Shown one piece after another: positions 5,491 through 14,160 of a stretch of DNA of 22,540 nucleotides. Both the position numbers and the translations under genes were made by a program. Positions within the stretch are counted from its first letter, which is position 1. The number at the start of each line of letters is the position of its first letter. The stretch comes from JAJYTL01 sp046705265. GTDB lineage: Bacteria; Pseudomonadota; Alphaproteobacteria; Ferrovibrionales; Ferrovibrionaceae. The notes under the pieces are model-generated. The model was not told the DNA's origin, did no database searches, and worked only from the letters and a program-made list of their open reading frames with translations. The stretch spans positions 1 through 22,540 of the forward strand of contig JBJKQL010000074.1 of assembly GCA_046705265.1 (NCBI GenBank), read 5' to 3'.

Positions 5491-6907
5491 TGACAAACTT
5501 GGTGTTGAGATAACTTTCGAGAGCCTCGAGTCCACCCTCGCTGCCATAACCAGAATCCTTGATCCCGCCGAACGGCACTTCGGGCAAGGCGAGGCCATGA
5601 TGATTGATCGAGACCATGCCACTTTCCAGCGCAGCGCCGATCGCGGCCGCAGTTTTGGCAGAGCGTGTGTAGGCATAGGCCGCGAGACCGTAGTCCAAGC
5701 GGTTGGCTTCGGCCACGAGCCCAGCAAAATCAGCGAAGGGCGCGATCGGCGCCACCGGGCCGAATGGCTCTTCATTCATGATGCGGGCCGTAAGCGGCAC
5801 ATCAGTCATCACCGTCGGTTCGAAGAAATTTCCCTTGTTGCCGATACGCTTGCCGCCAACCTTGATATTCGCGCCCTTCTCCACCGCATCGGCGACAAAA
5901 GCCTCCATCGCGTCGACCCGGCGGGTATTGGCAAGCGGGCCCATGCGGGTCTCCTTCTCCAGCCCATTGCCAACCTTGATCGCCTTGGCGGCAGCAGTAA
6001 ATTTGTCGACGAAGTTGCCATAGATCTTTTCGTGCACCAGAAAGCGGGTTGGCGCGATGCACACTTGGCCGGCGTTTCTGAACTTGTTGGCGGCCAGGAT
6101 CTTTACGGCGCTGTCAATGTCGGCGTCCTCGAACACAATCGCCGGGGCATGGCCGCCGAGTTCCATGGTCACTCGCTTCATGTGCTTGCCAGCAAGCATG
6201 GCGAGGTGCTTGCCGACAGCCGTGGAGCCGGTGAACGAGATTTTGCGGATGATCCGGTGCGGGATGAGATATTCGGAGATTTCGGCGGGAACGCCGAAGA
6301 CCAGGTTGACCACACCTGCCGGAACACCGGCATCGGCATAGGCGCGTACCAGTTCGGTACAGGAGCCGGGCGTCTCTTCCGGTCCCTTGATTATGATGCT
6401 GCAGCCAGCGGCGAGTGCTGCGGAAATTTTGCGCACCGCCTGATTGACCGGGAAATTCCATGGCGTAAATGCCGCGACGGGGCCAACCGGCTCCTTGGTC
6501 ACCAGCTGGTAGATGTTCTCCGCTCGTGCCGGGACGATGCGGCCATAGGCGCGGCGGCCCTCCTCCGCAAACCAGTCAATGATGTCGCCAGCGAGGAGAG
6601 TCTCGCCCTTGGCTTCCATGAACGGCTTGCCCTGCTCCTGGACCATGATTTTCGCGATGTCATCGGCGCGGCTGCGGATAAGGTCGGCAGCCTTGCGCAT
6701 GGTCTTGTAACGATCGTAGGCCGAGATCTTCCGCCAAGTTTTGAAGCCCTGGTCGGCGGCCGCCAGTGCCTTGTCGAGATCGGTCGTCTCGGCATAAGGA
6801 ACGATGCCGATCGCGTCGCCTGTCGCCGGATTCAGCACCGGTTGGCTGCGTTTGCCGGAGCCTTTCATCCACGTTCCGTCGATATGAAGCTGAATATCCG
6901 GATACAT
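5474..6907 (-). CDS. NAD(P)-dependent aldehyde dehydrogenase, succinate-semialdehyde dehydrogenase-like
   Basis: This 477-aa cytosolic enzyme should oxidise an aldehyde to its acid with NAD(P)+. Family landmarks are the TPWNFP motif with oxyanion Asn151, Lys174 for cofactor binding, FTGST (225-229), general base Glu249 in MELGG, and nucleophile Cys283 in NAGQVC. Length and overall sequence fit the GabD (succinate-semialdehyde dehydrogenase) branch, including WFAEEGRR and PFGGIKDSG. The natural substrate cannot be fixed. It lies downstream of the homogentisate genes in the same orientation, after a 206-base gap, so a hydroxyphenylacetaldehyde-type or other catabolic aldehyde is possible. The start is supported by AGAGGAGG ~10 bases upstream. 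Confidence 0.93.
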   Translation of the reverse strand: MYPDIQLHIDGTWMKGSGKRSQPVLNPATGDAIGIVPYAETTDLDKALAAADQGFKTWRKISAYDRYKTMRKAADLIRSRADDIAKIMVQEQGKPFMEAKGETLLAGDIIDWFAEEGRRAYGRIVPARAENIYQLVTKEPVGPVAAFTPWNFPVNQAVRKISAALAAGCSIIIKGPEETPGSCTELVRAYADAGVPAGVVNLVFGVPAEISEYLIPHRIIRKISFTGSTAVGKHLAMLAGKHMKRVTMELGGHAPAIVFEDADIDSAVKILAANKFRNAGQVCIAPTRFLVHEKIYGNFVDKFTAAAKAIKVGNGLEKETRMGPLANTRRVDAMEAFVADAVEKGANIKVGGKRIGNKGNFFEPTVMTDVPLTARIMNEEPFGPVAPIAPFADFAGLVAEANRLDYGLAAYAYTRSAKTAAAIGAALESGMVSINHHGLALPEVPFGGIKDSGYGSEGGLEALESYLNTKFVTQLGS

Positions 6908-7113
6908 CGTTCTGTCATCCTCCTCTCGGCTCTGCCGTAACCGTTTACCGGGGTCTCAAAGCCCGTCTCGGCATCCGGGTCGGTGCCCCTTGGGGTCTAT
7001 CCTGACATCAATTGAACGCTTTGGCGGATATTAACGAAAGAGGGTTGCCGATGCATCCGTTACTTGGTGATGCGCTTGGATGGCCGCCATGGGTGCGGCG
7101 CTTGGTATCGGCG
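6908..7113. other. 206-base gap before the aldehyde dehydrogenase
   Basis: No gene. It contains the dehydrogenase ribosome binding site (minus strand AGAGGAGG, about 6917-6924) and probably its promoter, but no convincing -35/-10 pair was found. Whether the dehydrogenase is transcribed with fahA or separately is open. Confidence 0.35.
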
Positions 7114-8430
7114 TCAAGCCTCTGCCGCGACAATCCGAGCCCGACAGACGCCGAACCCTATGGGTGCGAAGCCGTTGCGCGAGCATCGCCCTCTGAACGT
7201 AATTTCGTCTTCGTCTTCAAGGAAACGGCGTGTCTCGCCCGTCTTGAGGGTGACGGACTCCTTTCCGCCCCGCGTCAGCTCGATCAGGCTGCCGAAGCTC
7301 GCGCGATCGATGCCGCTAATGGTGCCGGTGCCGAACAGATCGCCGGGCTTGAGGTTGCAGCCGTTCGAACTGTGGTGTGCGACCATCTGGGCTGTCGTCC
7401 AATAGAGATTCAGGCTGTTACCGAGAGAGAGCCGCTCCGGCCCAAGGCCCTGTCTCCGCGATTGCTCGGTTTCGATCAAAACTTCGAGTGCGATGTCAAA
7501 GGCCCCCGTTGTCTGGTCGGCTTCACTCCAGAGGTAACGTAACGGTCTCGGATCACCTTGGGGGCGCACCGCCTGCGGCTTCCGGAAAGGCGCCAGGGCT
7601 TCCACCGTCACCAGCCAAGGCGAGACGGTGGTTGCAAAATTCTTCGCGAGAAAGGGTCCAAGCGGCTGATACTCCCAAGCCTGTATGTCACGGGCCGACC
7701 AGTCGTTGAGAAGGCAGAGCCCGGCGACATGGTCGCCTGCTTGAGCAATCGGTATTGGCCGTCCCGCTTCGTTGCCGGGGCCGATCCAAACTCCAAGCTC
7801 CAGCTCATAGTCGAGATTGCGGCAGGGGCCGAAGCTCGGGATCGCTTCGTTGGGGAGGTGACGCTGGCCGGACGGCCGTATTACCGGGATGCCTGAGGGC
7901 CGCACCGACGATGCACGACCATGATAGGCGACCGGCACGTATTTGTAATTCGGCATCAGTGGATTGTCCGGCCGGAGCAGCTTGCCGACAGCGGCCGCAT
8001 GATGGATGCCGGCGTAGAAATCGGTATAGTCTCCGATGGCGAGCGGAAGATCGAGCACGCAATCGGCCGCGCGGTGCAGGAGTTTCGGTGCAAGTGGCGC
8101 AATCTTGCGTGCATACCGTCCCTTGGCATCGAGAATGTCGACAAGCCGTGCTCGTAACGCACGGCGCGGTCCCGGCCCCAGCGCGAGAAGCGGGTTGAGT
8201 GTCGCACCGGCAGCCGCGGTGGCGGCCATCTCCGCTTCGCCGTCGAATAAGCCGGCTTCCATCGCGGCGCGAAGATCGAATATTTTCTCGCCAATCGCGA
8301 CCCCGCCTTGTGGCGGGCCGCCAGGAGAACGAAAAATGCCAAAAGGAAGATTCTGAATCGGAAAATCCCGATGTCGATTGGCGGTAGCGACCCAGGATTG
8401 CCGGTTTGGGTCGTGGCTTTCGTCGATCAC
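7114..8430 (-). CDS. fahA: fumarylacetoacetase
   Basis: FahA hydrolyses 4-fumarylacetoacetate to fumarate and acetoacetate, the last step of homogentisate (tyrosine/phenylalanine) catabolism in the cytosol. The 438-aa protein matches the usual length (~420-440). It shows the N-terminal SH3-like part (SWVATANRHRDFPIQNLPFG) and the catalytic core. Counting from the GTG start, the metal ligands are Asp137 (DYTDFY), Glu209 and Glu211 (DYELELG) and Asp243 (LNDWSARD); catalytic His144 is in GIHHAA. The frame extends upstream inside hmgA, but GTG at 8430 forms a GTGA overlap with the hmgA stop and places the family-typical IDESHDPN directly after the start. It is therefore translationally coupled to hmgA. 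Confidence 0.97.
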   Translation of the reverse strand: MIDESHDPNRQSWVATANRHRDFPIQNLPFGIFRSPGGPPQGGVAIGEKIFDLRAAMEAGLFDGEAEMAATAAAGATLNPLLALGPGPRRALRARLVDILDAKGRYARKIAPLAPKLLHRAADCVLDLPLAIGDYTDFYAGIHHAAAVGKLLRPDNPLMPNYKYVPVAYHGRASSVRPSGIPVIRPSGQRHLPNEAIPSFGPCRNLDYELELGVWIGPGNEAGRPIPIAQAGDHVAGLCLLNDWSARDIQAWEYQPLGPFLAKNFATTVSPWLVTVEALAPFRKPQAVRPQGDPRPLRYLWSEADQTTGAFDIALEVLIETEQSRRQGLGPERLSLGNSLNLYWTTAQMVAHHSSNGCNLKPGDLFGTGTISGIDRASFGSLIELTRGGKESVTLKTGETRRFLEDEDEITFRGRCSRNGFAPIGFGVCRARIVAAEA

Positions 8431-9764
8431 GGCGTGTCGCGGAAGGTCTTTGGGAAGTCGGACCAGCAAGCATCATAATCCGTTTGCAAGGCTGCGCTTT
8501 CAAGAGCGAAGCGAGTCGGCCGCAGAACCCAGCGAGCCTCGAACATAAAAGCCAAGGTATTCTCGATCCTTTGCGGAATGAGCTCGACCTCAACGGCGCG
8601 CCGGTAACTCGCGACATCAGGTCCGTGACCGGCCATGCAATTGTGCAACGAAGCGCCGCCCGGCAGGAAGCCGCTCGCTTTGGCGTCGTATTCGCCGTGG
8701 ATCAGGCCCATGAACTCGCTCATTACGTTGCGATGGAACCAGGGCGGGCGGAACGTGTGTTCAGCGACCAGCCAACGAGGCGGAAAAACGACGAAATCGA
8801 CATTGGCGGTGCCGCGAATTTCGCTTGGCGAGGTCAGCACCGTATAGACCGAAGGATCTCCGTGGTCGAAGCTGATCGTGCCCATGACGTTGAAGCGAGC
8901 GAGATCGTATTTGTAAGGAACGAGATTGCCGTGCCAGGCGACAACATCGAACGGCGAGTGGTCGATAGTCGTCGTCCAGAGATGGCCCATGAACTTCTGC
9001 ACGACCTCGACCGGCCGCTCGCGATCCTCGAACCAAGCAATGGGCGTCAGGAAGTCGCGCGGATTGGCAAGGCCGTTTGAGCCGATCGGCCCAAGCTCGG
9101 GAAGACGGAAAAACGCGCCGTGGTTCTCGCAGACATAGCCGTATGCGTGAGCGTCTTGAAGGACGACGGCAAAGCGAAGGCCACGCGGAATAGCACCAAT
9201 CTCCCCCGGCTTTAATGTCAGCCGGCCAAGTTCACTGGTGATTGTGAGGCCGCCCGCTTGTGGTACGATCAAGAGTTCGCCATCGGCGCTGACAAAGATC
9301 CGGTCTGCCATGGACTGATTGGCGCGATAGATATGGACGGCAATTCCGGCCATGGCACCGGGCTCGCCGTTGCCGCCGATGGTAGCGAGGCCATCGACAA
9401 AATCGGTCGGGGTTTCAGGCATTGGAAGCGGATTCCAGCGTAGCCGGTTCGGTGGCACTTCCATTTCACTGAAAGGTCCGTCCCGCAGCAGGCCGTTGTG
9501 GCGGCGGCGGAAAGGTGCATGGCTCGCGGTCGGGCGAATGCGGTAAGTCCATGTGCGGCGTATTTCGCCGCGCGGCGCGGTGAAGGGCGTGCCGGAGATT
9601 TGTTCCGCATAAAGGCCGTAAGGTACCTTTTGCGGCGAGTTCTGGCCGACCGGCAAGGCCCCATGAAGCGCCTCGCTCGCGAATTCATTGCCGAAGCCGG
9701 AGAGATAGGCCTGGGCCCCTGCCGTTTCCGTCATCTGAAGCCTGGACCGATCCTGCGCCGTCAT
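8427..9764 (-). CDS. hmgA: homogentisate 1,2-dioxygenase
   Basis: HmgA is an Fe(II) cupin dioxygenase that opens the ring of homogentisate to maleylacetoacetate. The 445-aa protein has the family opening YLSGFGNEF. The iron ligands are His344 and Glu350 (FHRNVMSEFMG) and His380 (HNCMAGHGPD), with the same spacing as the known enzyme, and the active-site segment is DHSPFDVVAWHGN. The frame opens at 9866, but ATG 9764 is chosen because AGGAGG lies 7 bases upstream (9771-9776 on the plus strand). The next gene, fahA, overlaps its stop by 4 bases; the metallo-beta-lactamase-fold gene ends 47 bases upstream. All key residues are present, so it should be active. Confidence 0.98.
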   Translation of the reverse strand: MTAQDRSRLQMTETAGAQAYLSGFGNEFASEALHGALPVGQNSPQKVPYGLYAEQISGTPFTAPRGEIRRTWTYRIRPTASHAPFRRRHNGLLRDGPFSEMEVPPNRLRWNPLPMPETPTDFVDGLATIGGNGEPGAMAGIAVHIYRANQSMADRIFVSADGELLIVPQAGGLTITSELGRLTLKPGEIGAIPRGLRFAVVLQDAHAYGYVCENHGAFFRLPELGPIGSNGLANPRDFLTPIAWFEDRERPVEVVQKFMGHLWTTTIDHSPFDVVAWHGNLVPYKYDLARFNVMGTISFDHGDPSVYTVLTSPSEIRGTANVDFVVFPPRWLVAEHTFRPPWFHRNVMSEFMGLIHGEYDAKASGFLPGGASLHNCMAGHGPDVASYRRAVEVELIPQRIENTLAFMFEARWVLRPTRFALESAALQTDYDACWSDFPKTFRDTP

Positions 9765-9811
9765 TCCGAATCCTCCTACCCGCCGCCGGTTGGCGGCTGG
9801 GCTCGAAAAGC

Positions 9812-10768
9812 CTAGGTCACGCCTTCGAGAGACCGCCACATGGCATTGTCCCGTTCCGCAGTCCATATCTGTGGGTCGCGCAAGCCCTTGATCTCGTCGT
9901 AACAGCGGCTAACATTGAAGGGCATGCAATGCTCGAAGATGACCCATTTGCCGTAGCGGGGCGTCATCTCCGCCATGGCATCGGCATAGGTTCTCTTCAG
10001 ATCATTATCGGCCGCGATATTCCGTTTCACCAGATTGGTGAGGTCGACGAGGAAACCGCCGGTCGCCGCGATCGAGGCCGCGACCCGATCCTCTCCGACC
10101 AACGCTGCCCCGCGGCCCGGCACCAGAACTTTGGCTTTGTAGGCGCCAAGCTTTTGCAACGTGCCCGGCCAATCGGTGAAATAAGCATCGCCGCAATAGG
10201 GCGTCGTCCCTTCTTCGACCAGATCGCCGGAATAAAGCACGCCGCAGTCAGGGAGATAGGCGATCGTGTCGCCCTTGGTATGGCCACGGCCGATCTGGCG
10301 GATTTGCACCTCGCGCTTGCCGAGCCAGAGGGTGAGAGTCGAGCCGAACGTAAGGCTTGGCCATGTCAGGCCAGGTACGGTCTCGACCGCGCGGAAAAGA
10401 CGCGGGAAACGCTGCACTTCACTGTCGAAATCCTGCTGGCCTCGTTCGCGTATGAGGTCGAGCGTCGATTCGGACGCGATGATGTGCTCGGCCTCGTAGG
10501 CAGCGGCGCCCATCACCCGCACCGCGTGATAATGACTGAGAAGCACGTATCTGATCGGCTTGTCGGTCACGGACCGCACATGGCGGATGACGTCTTCCGC
10601 CATGCGTGGCGTGGCACGCGTGTCAATCACCATAACGCTGTCGTCACCGATAATGATTCCGGTATTGGGATCACCCTCGGCGGTCAAGCAATAGGCGCCG
10701 TCGGCCAGTTTCTGAAATGTCTCTCTTTTGTCGGCAAGATCGGTTTGAGAGGCGAAAGCCCTCGCCAT
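9812..10768 (-). CDS. metallo-beta-lactamase-fold protein with altered metal site
   Basis: This 318-aa protein has the beta-lactamase fold order: MVIDT (46-50), the histidine motif at 79-84, GRGHTKGD with His163, SGD with Asp182, and a PGxG loop (217-220). The canonical HxHxDH is HYHAVR here, so the Asp and His at 83-84 are Val and Arg. The canonical His of PGHG is Arg219. His79, His81, His163 and Asp182 remain. This removes the ligands of the second zinc while keeping the first, so the protein is probably mononuclear or has a changed activity. It sits between the DUF2783 gene (4-base gap) and hmgA (47 bases), so a role in homogentisate catabolism is inferred, but the reaction is unknown. The start is supported by AAGGAG 7 bases upstream. 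Confidence 0.9.
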   Translation of the reverse strand: MARAFASQTDLADKRETFQKLADGAYCLTAEGDPNTGIIIGDDSVMVIDTRATPRMAEDVIRHVRSVTDKPIRYVLLSHYHAVRVMGAAAYEAEHIIASESTLDLIRERGQQDFDSEVQRFPRLFRAVETVPGLTWPSLTFGSTLTLWLGKREVQIRQIGRGHTKGDTIAYLPDCGVLYSGDLVEEGTTPYCGDAYFTDWPGTLQKLGAYKAKVLVPGRGAALVGEDRVAASIAATGGFLVDLTNLVKRNIAADNDLKRTYADAMAEMTPRYGKWVIFEHCMPFNVSRCYDEIKGLRDPQIWTAERDNAMWRSLEGVT

Positions 10769-10772
10769 TGTC

Positions 10773-11003
10773 TCACTCCTTTTTTTTCGATCGAGATATT
10801 GCCGGCGCGGTGTCGGGCATGCGGGCCAATGCGAAAGCTTCGCGCAGCACCGCCGGATCGCCGATATGGTTGCAAAGCGTCAGAATCAACCGTGCAGAAA
10901 TCAGATCGGCGGCGTCACGGTCGAGACCGTCATACAGCCGGACGAGATCGACGTAAAACGTATCTGCATCCGGAATATTGGCGTCCGTGATCAAGCTACC
11001 CAC
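10773..11003 (-). CDS. DUF2783 small protein, possible hydroxylase coupling subunit
   Basis: This 76-aa protein matches the DUF2783 pattern (DANIPDADTFYVDLVRLY, then NHIGDPAVLREAFALA). It is helical and ends in a basic SRSKKKE tail. It overlaps the end of the FAD monooxygenase. GTG 11003 gives a 13-base overlap and a TTG at 10994 would give a TTGA overlap; either start is possible. Two-component 3-hydroxyphenylacetate hydroxylases of Pseudomonas (MhaA flavoprotein plus a very small MhaB coupling protein) have the same gene arrangement. A coupling role here is therefore a reasonable inference, not something the sequence shows. Confidence 0.88.
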   Translation of the reverse strand: MGSLITDANIPDADTFYVDLVRLYDGLDRDAADLISARLILTLCNHIGDPAVLREAFALARMPDTAPAISRSKKKE

Positions 11004-12631
11004 GCGATGTCCTCACCCTGGTTTGGCATATCGCGGCCGATCGCACGTGCGAGAGCGGCTTCGATGGTTAGTTGGTCGAAGCGCCGGAACCGTGCCGCGA
11101 CATGTTGATCAGGACGGATAAGCACGAAACCTCCTGGCTCGCCGCAATAGCGCTTCGCGACCATGCCTTGCTGATCGGTCACACCGCCGACGACACCATC
11201 GAGCGTCAAAAGCGTGATCGGAATATCCCTCTTGCGCCATTCTTCCGCTACCTCTCTTACCGCAACCGGCGCCCCCTCGGCCGGCGGCCAGTACAGCCCG
11301 ACGAAGCCGGCGCCGAGTTGATCGACGAGCCAGCCCGTGCTGCCGTCGACGAGCGTCACCGGCGCGTCTGGGGAGGCAGCGCCCGGACGCGCAGCCCGCG
11401 GATATTCCGCGACATCCGGTCCGTTCAAGGGCGAGCCGTCGAGCACCGCTGGAACCGAGAGCCGGCCGCTGTTGATCAGCCTTCGAGCGAAAGGATGGTT
11501 GCTGGCCAAACTTAAAACCGCGTCGCGCAACGTCGTCGCCATGCCAGGCTTCGGTGACATGAAGTCGGTGGCGCGGGTCGAATGGCCGATATTCTCGTCG
11601 CATGCCACGGTGCGCTCGATATCGTAACTTTGCAGGAGGCTTGGCTCGGCTTTTCCCTGGAGGATGAGGGCAAGCTTCCATGCAAGATTGTCGACATCCT
11701 GAATGCCGCTGTTACCGCCACGAGCCCCGAAGGGCGAGACCTGATGGGCGCTGTCGCCGGCAAAGATTACCCGTCCATGCAGAAAATGCTCGAGGCGGCG
11801 GCACTGAAAGATATAGACGCTCGACCACACCAGTTCGAAACGCGAACGATCGCCGAGCACCTGTTCAAGCCGCGGGATGATGCGCTCCAGTTTTCGTTCT
11901 TCGACGGGATCGGCATCGACGCCGAGCTGGAAGTCGAGGCGGAAAATGCTGTCCGGTTGCCGGTGCATCAGTGCCGAGTGGCCGGCGTGGAAGGGCGGGT
12001 GAAACCAGAACCAGCGCTCGTTTCCAAGCTTGAAATCGGAGCGTACGTCGGCGATGAGAAACCGGTCCTCGAATGTCCTTCCCAAGCATTCGAGGCCAAG
12101 GATGTCGCGGATCGTGCTGCGCGCGCCGTCGGCGGCGATGACCCAATCGGCCTCAATGGTCTTGATGTCGTCTGGCGTCGCGACAGAAACCGCGACATGG
12201 CCGGCGTGCCGTTCGAGCCCGGTGACGCGGTGGTGCCAGGAGACGCCAGGATGGCCGATGGCAAGAAGCCGCTCGATCAAGGCCGCCTCGAATTCGCGTT
12301 GCGAAAGATTGATAAACGCCGGATGCGCGAAGCCCGGTTCCGGCTGGAGATCGAAGCGAAAGAGCTCCTCGGTGCCATGATAGACGCGACCCACCTGCCA
12401 AGTGACGCCGCGCTCAATGAGCTGCCGACCGATGCCAAGCCGGCTCAGAATCTCAAGCGTGCGCCGCGACCAGCAAATGGCTCGACTCCCGACGGCGGGG
12501 CCATCACCTTCGTCAATGATCAGAACGTCTTTGATGCCACGAAGGACGAGATCGATGGCCGCGGCTAGACCCACGGGCCCAGCGCCGACCACAACGACGG
12601 GTTTGCGCGAAATTTCGCTTCGCGGCCTCAA
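10991..12631 (-). CDS. FAD-dependent aromatic monooxygenase (MhpA/MhaA-like)
   Basis: This 546-aa protein belongs to the flavoprotein phenol-hydroxylase group, which uses FAD, NAD(P)H and O2 to hydroxylate an aromatic ring. It has the dinucleotide motif VVGAGPVGLAAA (14-25), the DG motif WVIAADGARS (Asp168) and the GD motif VIFAGDSAHQVSPFGARGG (Asp293). A C-terminal thioredoxin-like domain occupies roughly 400-546. As the first gene of a homogentisate operon, it probably makes homogentisate, for example from 3-hydroxyphenylacetate by 6-hydroxylation. The alternative is a 3-(3-hydroxyphenyl)propionate-type substrate. The start codon is TTG with GAGGAGG 5 bases upstream; no better start exists. 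It leads an operon with DUF2783, the beta-lactamase-fold gene, hmgA and fahA. Confidence 0.93.
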   Translation of the reverse strand: MRPRSEISRKPVVVVGAGPVGLAAAIDLVLRGIKDVLIIDEGDGPAVGSRAICWSRRTLEILSRLGIGRQLIERGVTWQVGRVYHGTEELFRFDLQPEPGFAHPAFINLSQREFEAALIERLLAIGHPGVSWHHRVTGLERHAGHVAVSVATPDDIKTIEADWVIAADGARSTIRDILGLECLGRTFEDRFLIADVRSDFKLGNERWFWFHPPFHAGHSALMHRQPDSIFRLDFQLGVDADPVEERKLERIIPRLEQVLGDRSRFELVWSSVYIFQCRRLEHFLHGRVIFAGDSAHQVSPFGARGGNSGIQDVDNLAWKLALILQGKAEPSLLQSYDIERTVACDENIGHSTRATDFMSPKPGMATTLRDAVLSLASNHPFARRLINSGRLSVPAVLDGSPLNGPDVAEYPRAARPGAASPDAPVTLVDGSTGWLVDQLGAGFVGLYWPPAEGAPVAVREVAEEWRKRDIPITLLTLDGVVGGVTDQQGMVAKRYCGEPGGFVLIRPDQHVAARFRRFDQLTIEAALARAIGRDMPNQGEDIAWVA

Positions 12632-12904
12632 GTGTTCCTCCTCACCGCCCGCAGGCGGCGCGACTCATCTGGGCCCAGCCCAGCGCCTTCTAATTTAGGA
12701 CGCTTTTTAGTGACGTTCGGCATTATAGCATAAAATGACATTGCTATGCGTCCCCCAAACTGACGCACTGTGGCAGTCGAAAGGGTCGACCGTATCCGCG
12801 GAAATCCACAAAACGCCTGCGAGGACTAAGAACCATTGCTTCTGCCAGAGCGGATGCCAACGTCTGTTCGCGCGCCTGAGCGTACGAATGACGCTTCCGA
12901 GAGT
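12632..12904 (-). promoter_or_regulatory. control region of the homogentisate operon
   Basis: This 273-base stretch has no gene and lies upstream of the TTG-started monooxygenase. On the minus strand a perfect TATAAT occurs at 12722-12727, but the -35 position is poor, suggesting activator-dependent transcription. An imperfect dyad GCATTATAGC (12720-12729) / GCTATGC (12743-12749) covers the -10 and could be an operator. The GAGGAGG ribosome binding site sits about 12637-12643. No regulator gene is adjacent. Confidence 0.45.
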
Positions 12905-14080
12905 TCATCCACGCTTTTTTGGTGGATGGGCGCGTAGCGCGTCTTCGTTTGGCTCCGTACCCCAGCCAGGCCGGTCAGGTATAACAAGCTGCCCGTCCAC
13001 GATCTCCGGCGCGTAAGTGAAAAGTTCATCGTCCCACGGCAGCCGGTCGATATCAATTTCCATGATGCGCAGATTCGGCACAGCGGCCGAGAAGTGCGCG
13101 CTCATCAAGCTGGAAAGGTGGCCGTAGAAATTATGGGGAGCGATATTGACTTCGTAGGCCTCGGCCGTGGCAGCAATCTTCATCGATTGCCAGACTCCGT
13201 TCCAGACTTCGTCGATGATCGCAACATCCATGGCCTGGGCGTGGAAATAGGGCAGGAATCCACGCAAGCCAATCAAGGTCTCGCATGAGCTGATGGGGTG
13301 AGGGCTTTGGCGCCGGATATGGGCAAGCGCCTCCGGGTTCATGCTGTCGATCTCAACCCAGAACATATTGATGTCCGCTATGGCACGAAGAATCTTCAAA
13401 TAGCCTTCGGTCTTGGCGTTGAAATTGAGGTCGAGAAGGATTTCGACATCCGGGCCAGCGCCGTCCCGCAGCGCTTCGAGATGAGCATGAAGGTCGCGCA
13501 GAAGCGGCTGATCAATGTTGAGTTCTGTAAAAAAAGGCACGCCGAAGCCAGGCCGCCAGCCTCGCACGCCGCCCGTTTCGTAGCGGAAGAGGTTGGTTTT
13601 GAGCGCAGAAAATCTCTTGGCCCTGACCTCGGCGCCAAGTGCCTTGACGTCGTCGAGACTGGTCACTGCCGGCTTGTAGAACTCAGGGTGGTTGATGCGC
13701 CAGGTCGCGCAGTGTGACCAATAGAGCGGGATGCTGTCCCGGACCTTGCCGCCGAGAAGCGCGTAGCATGGTACGTCGAGAATTCTTGCCTTGGCATCGA
13801 GAAGAGCGTTCTCGATCGCGCCGAGGCCTTGCGCCGCGATGCCGCCCTGGGCCGGGCGGATCTGGCAATAGAGATCGGCATAGATCCGTTCGTGATCCAT
13901 GACCGATTGACCGATGATGCGAGGAGCAAGGCGCTGGATCACAGTGCCAACGCCAGGAGATCCGAAGCCCTCATCGAACTCGCTCCAGCCGATGATGCCT
14001 CCGTCGGTGGTAAGCTTGACGAAGTCGTAATTTCGCCAGCCCGCATCGCAATGGAGAATTTCAAGATTGGTGACTTTCAT
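12905..14080 (-). CDS. mandelate racemase/muconate lactonizing enzyme-family protein
   Basis: This 391-aa protein belongs to the enolase superfamily, which forms an enolate next to a carboxylate using Mg2+. Metal ligands are Asp217 (LLDLN), Glu243 (WVEID) and Glu267 (SCETL). Candidate acid/base residues are Lys161 (LKTN) on one face and His316 (NIAPHNFYG), possibly with Asp290, on the other. The usual KxK is KxN here, so only one lysine is present, which points to dehydration or one-sided proton abstraction rather than MLE chemistry. The substrate is unknown; sugar-acid dehydratases and mandelate-racemase-type enzymes are both possible. AGGGAA lies 7 bases upstream of the ATG. It is on the same strand as the Rieske gene, 80 bases downstream of it. 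Confidence 0.9.
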   Translation of the reverse strand: MKVTNLEILHCDAGWRNYDFVKLTTDGGIIGWSEFDEGFGSPGVGTVIQRLAPRIIGQSVMDHERIYADLYCQIRPAQGGIAAQGLGAIENALLDAKARILDVPCYALLGGKVRDSIPLYWSHCATWRINHPEFYKPAVTSLDDVKALGAEVRAKRFSALKTNLFRYETGGVRGWRPGFGVPFFTELNIDQPLLRDLHAHLEALRDGAGPDVEILLDLNFNAKTEGYLKILRAIADINMFWVEIDSMNPEALAHIRRQSPHPISSCETLIGLRGFLPYFHAQAMDVAIIDEVWNGVWQSMKIAATAEAYEVNIAPHNFYGHLSSLMSAHFSAAVPNLRIMEIDIDRLPWDDELFTYAPEIVDGQLVIPDRPGWGTEPNEDALRAHPPKKRG

Positions 14081-14160
14081 CGATATTCCCTATCGGCCTG
14101 GATTTTCGCTAGCGGATGGGTAAACGGCAAGAGGCCGACAAAATGCCGTTGCTTGCGTAT

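Noticed and set aside
5243..6940. 565-aa plus-strand open frame
   Set aside because: It is antisense to the aldehyde dehydrogenase, whose catalytic motifs and ribosome binding site are clear. The plus frame has no recognisable domain.
9929..12568. Long plus-strand frames (9929-10990 and 11582-12568)
   Set aside because: They are antisense shadows of the beta-lactamase-fold, DUF2783 and monooxygenase genes, common in high-GC DNA.
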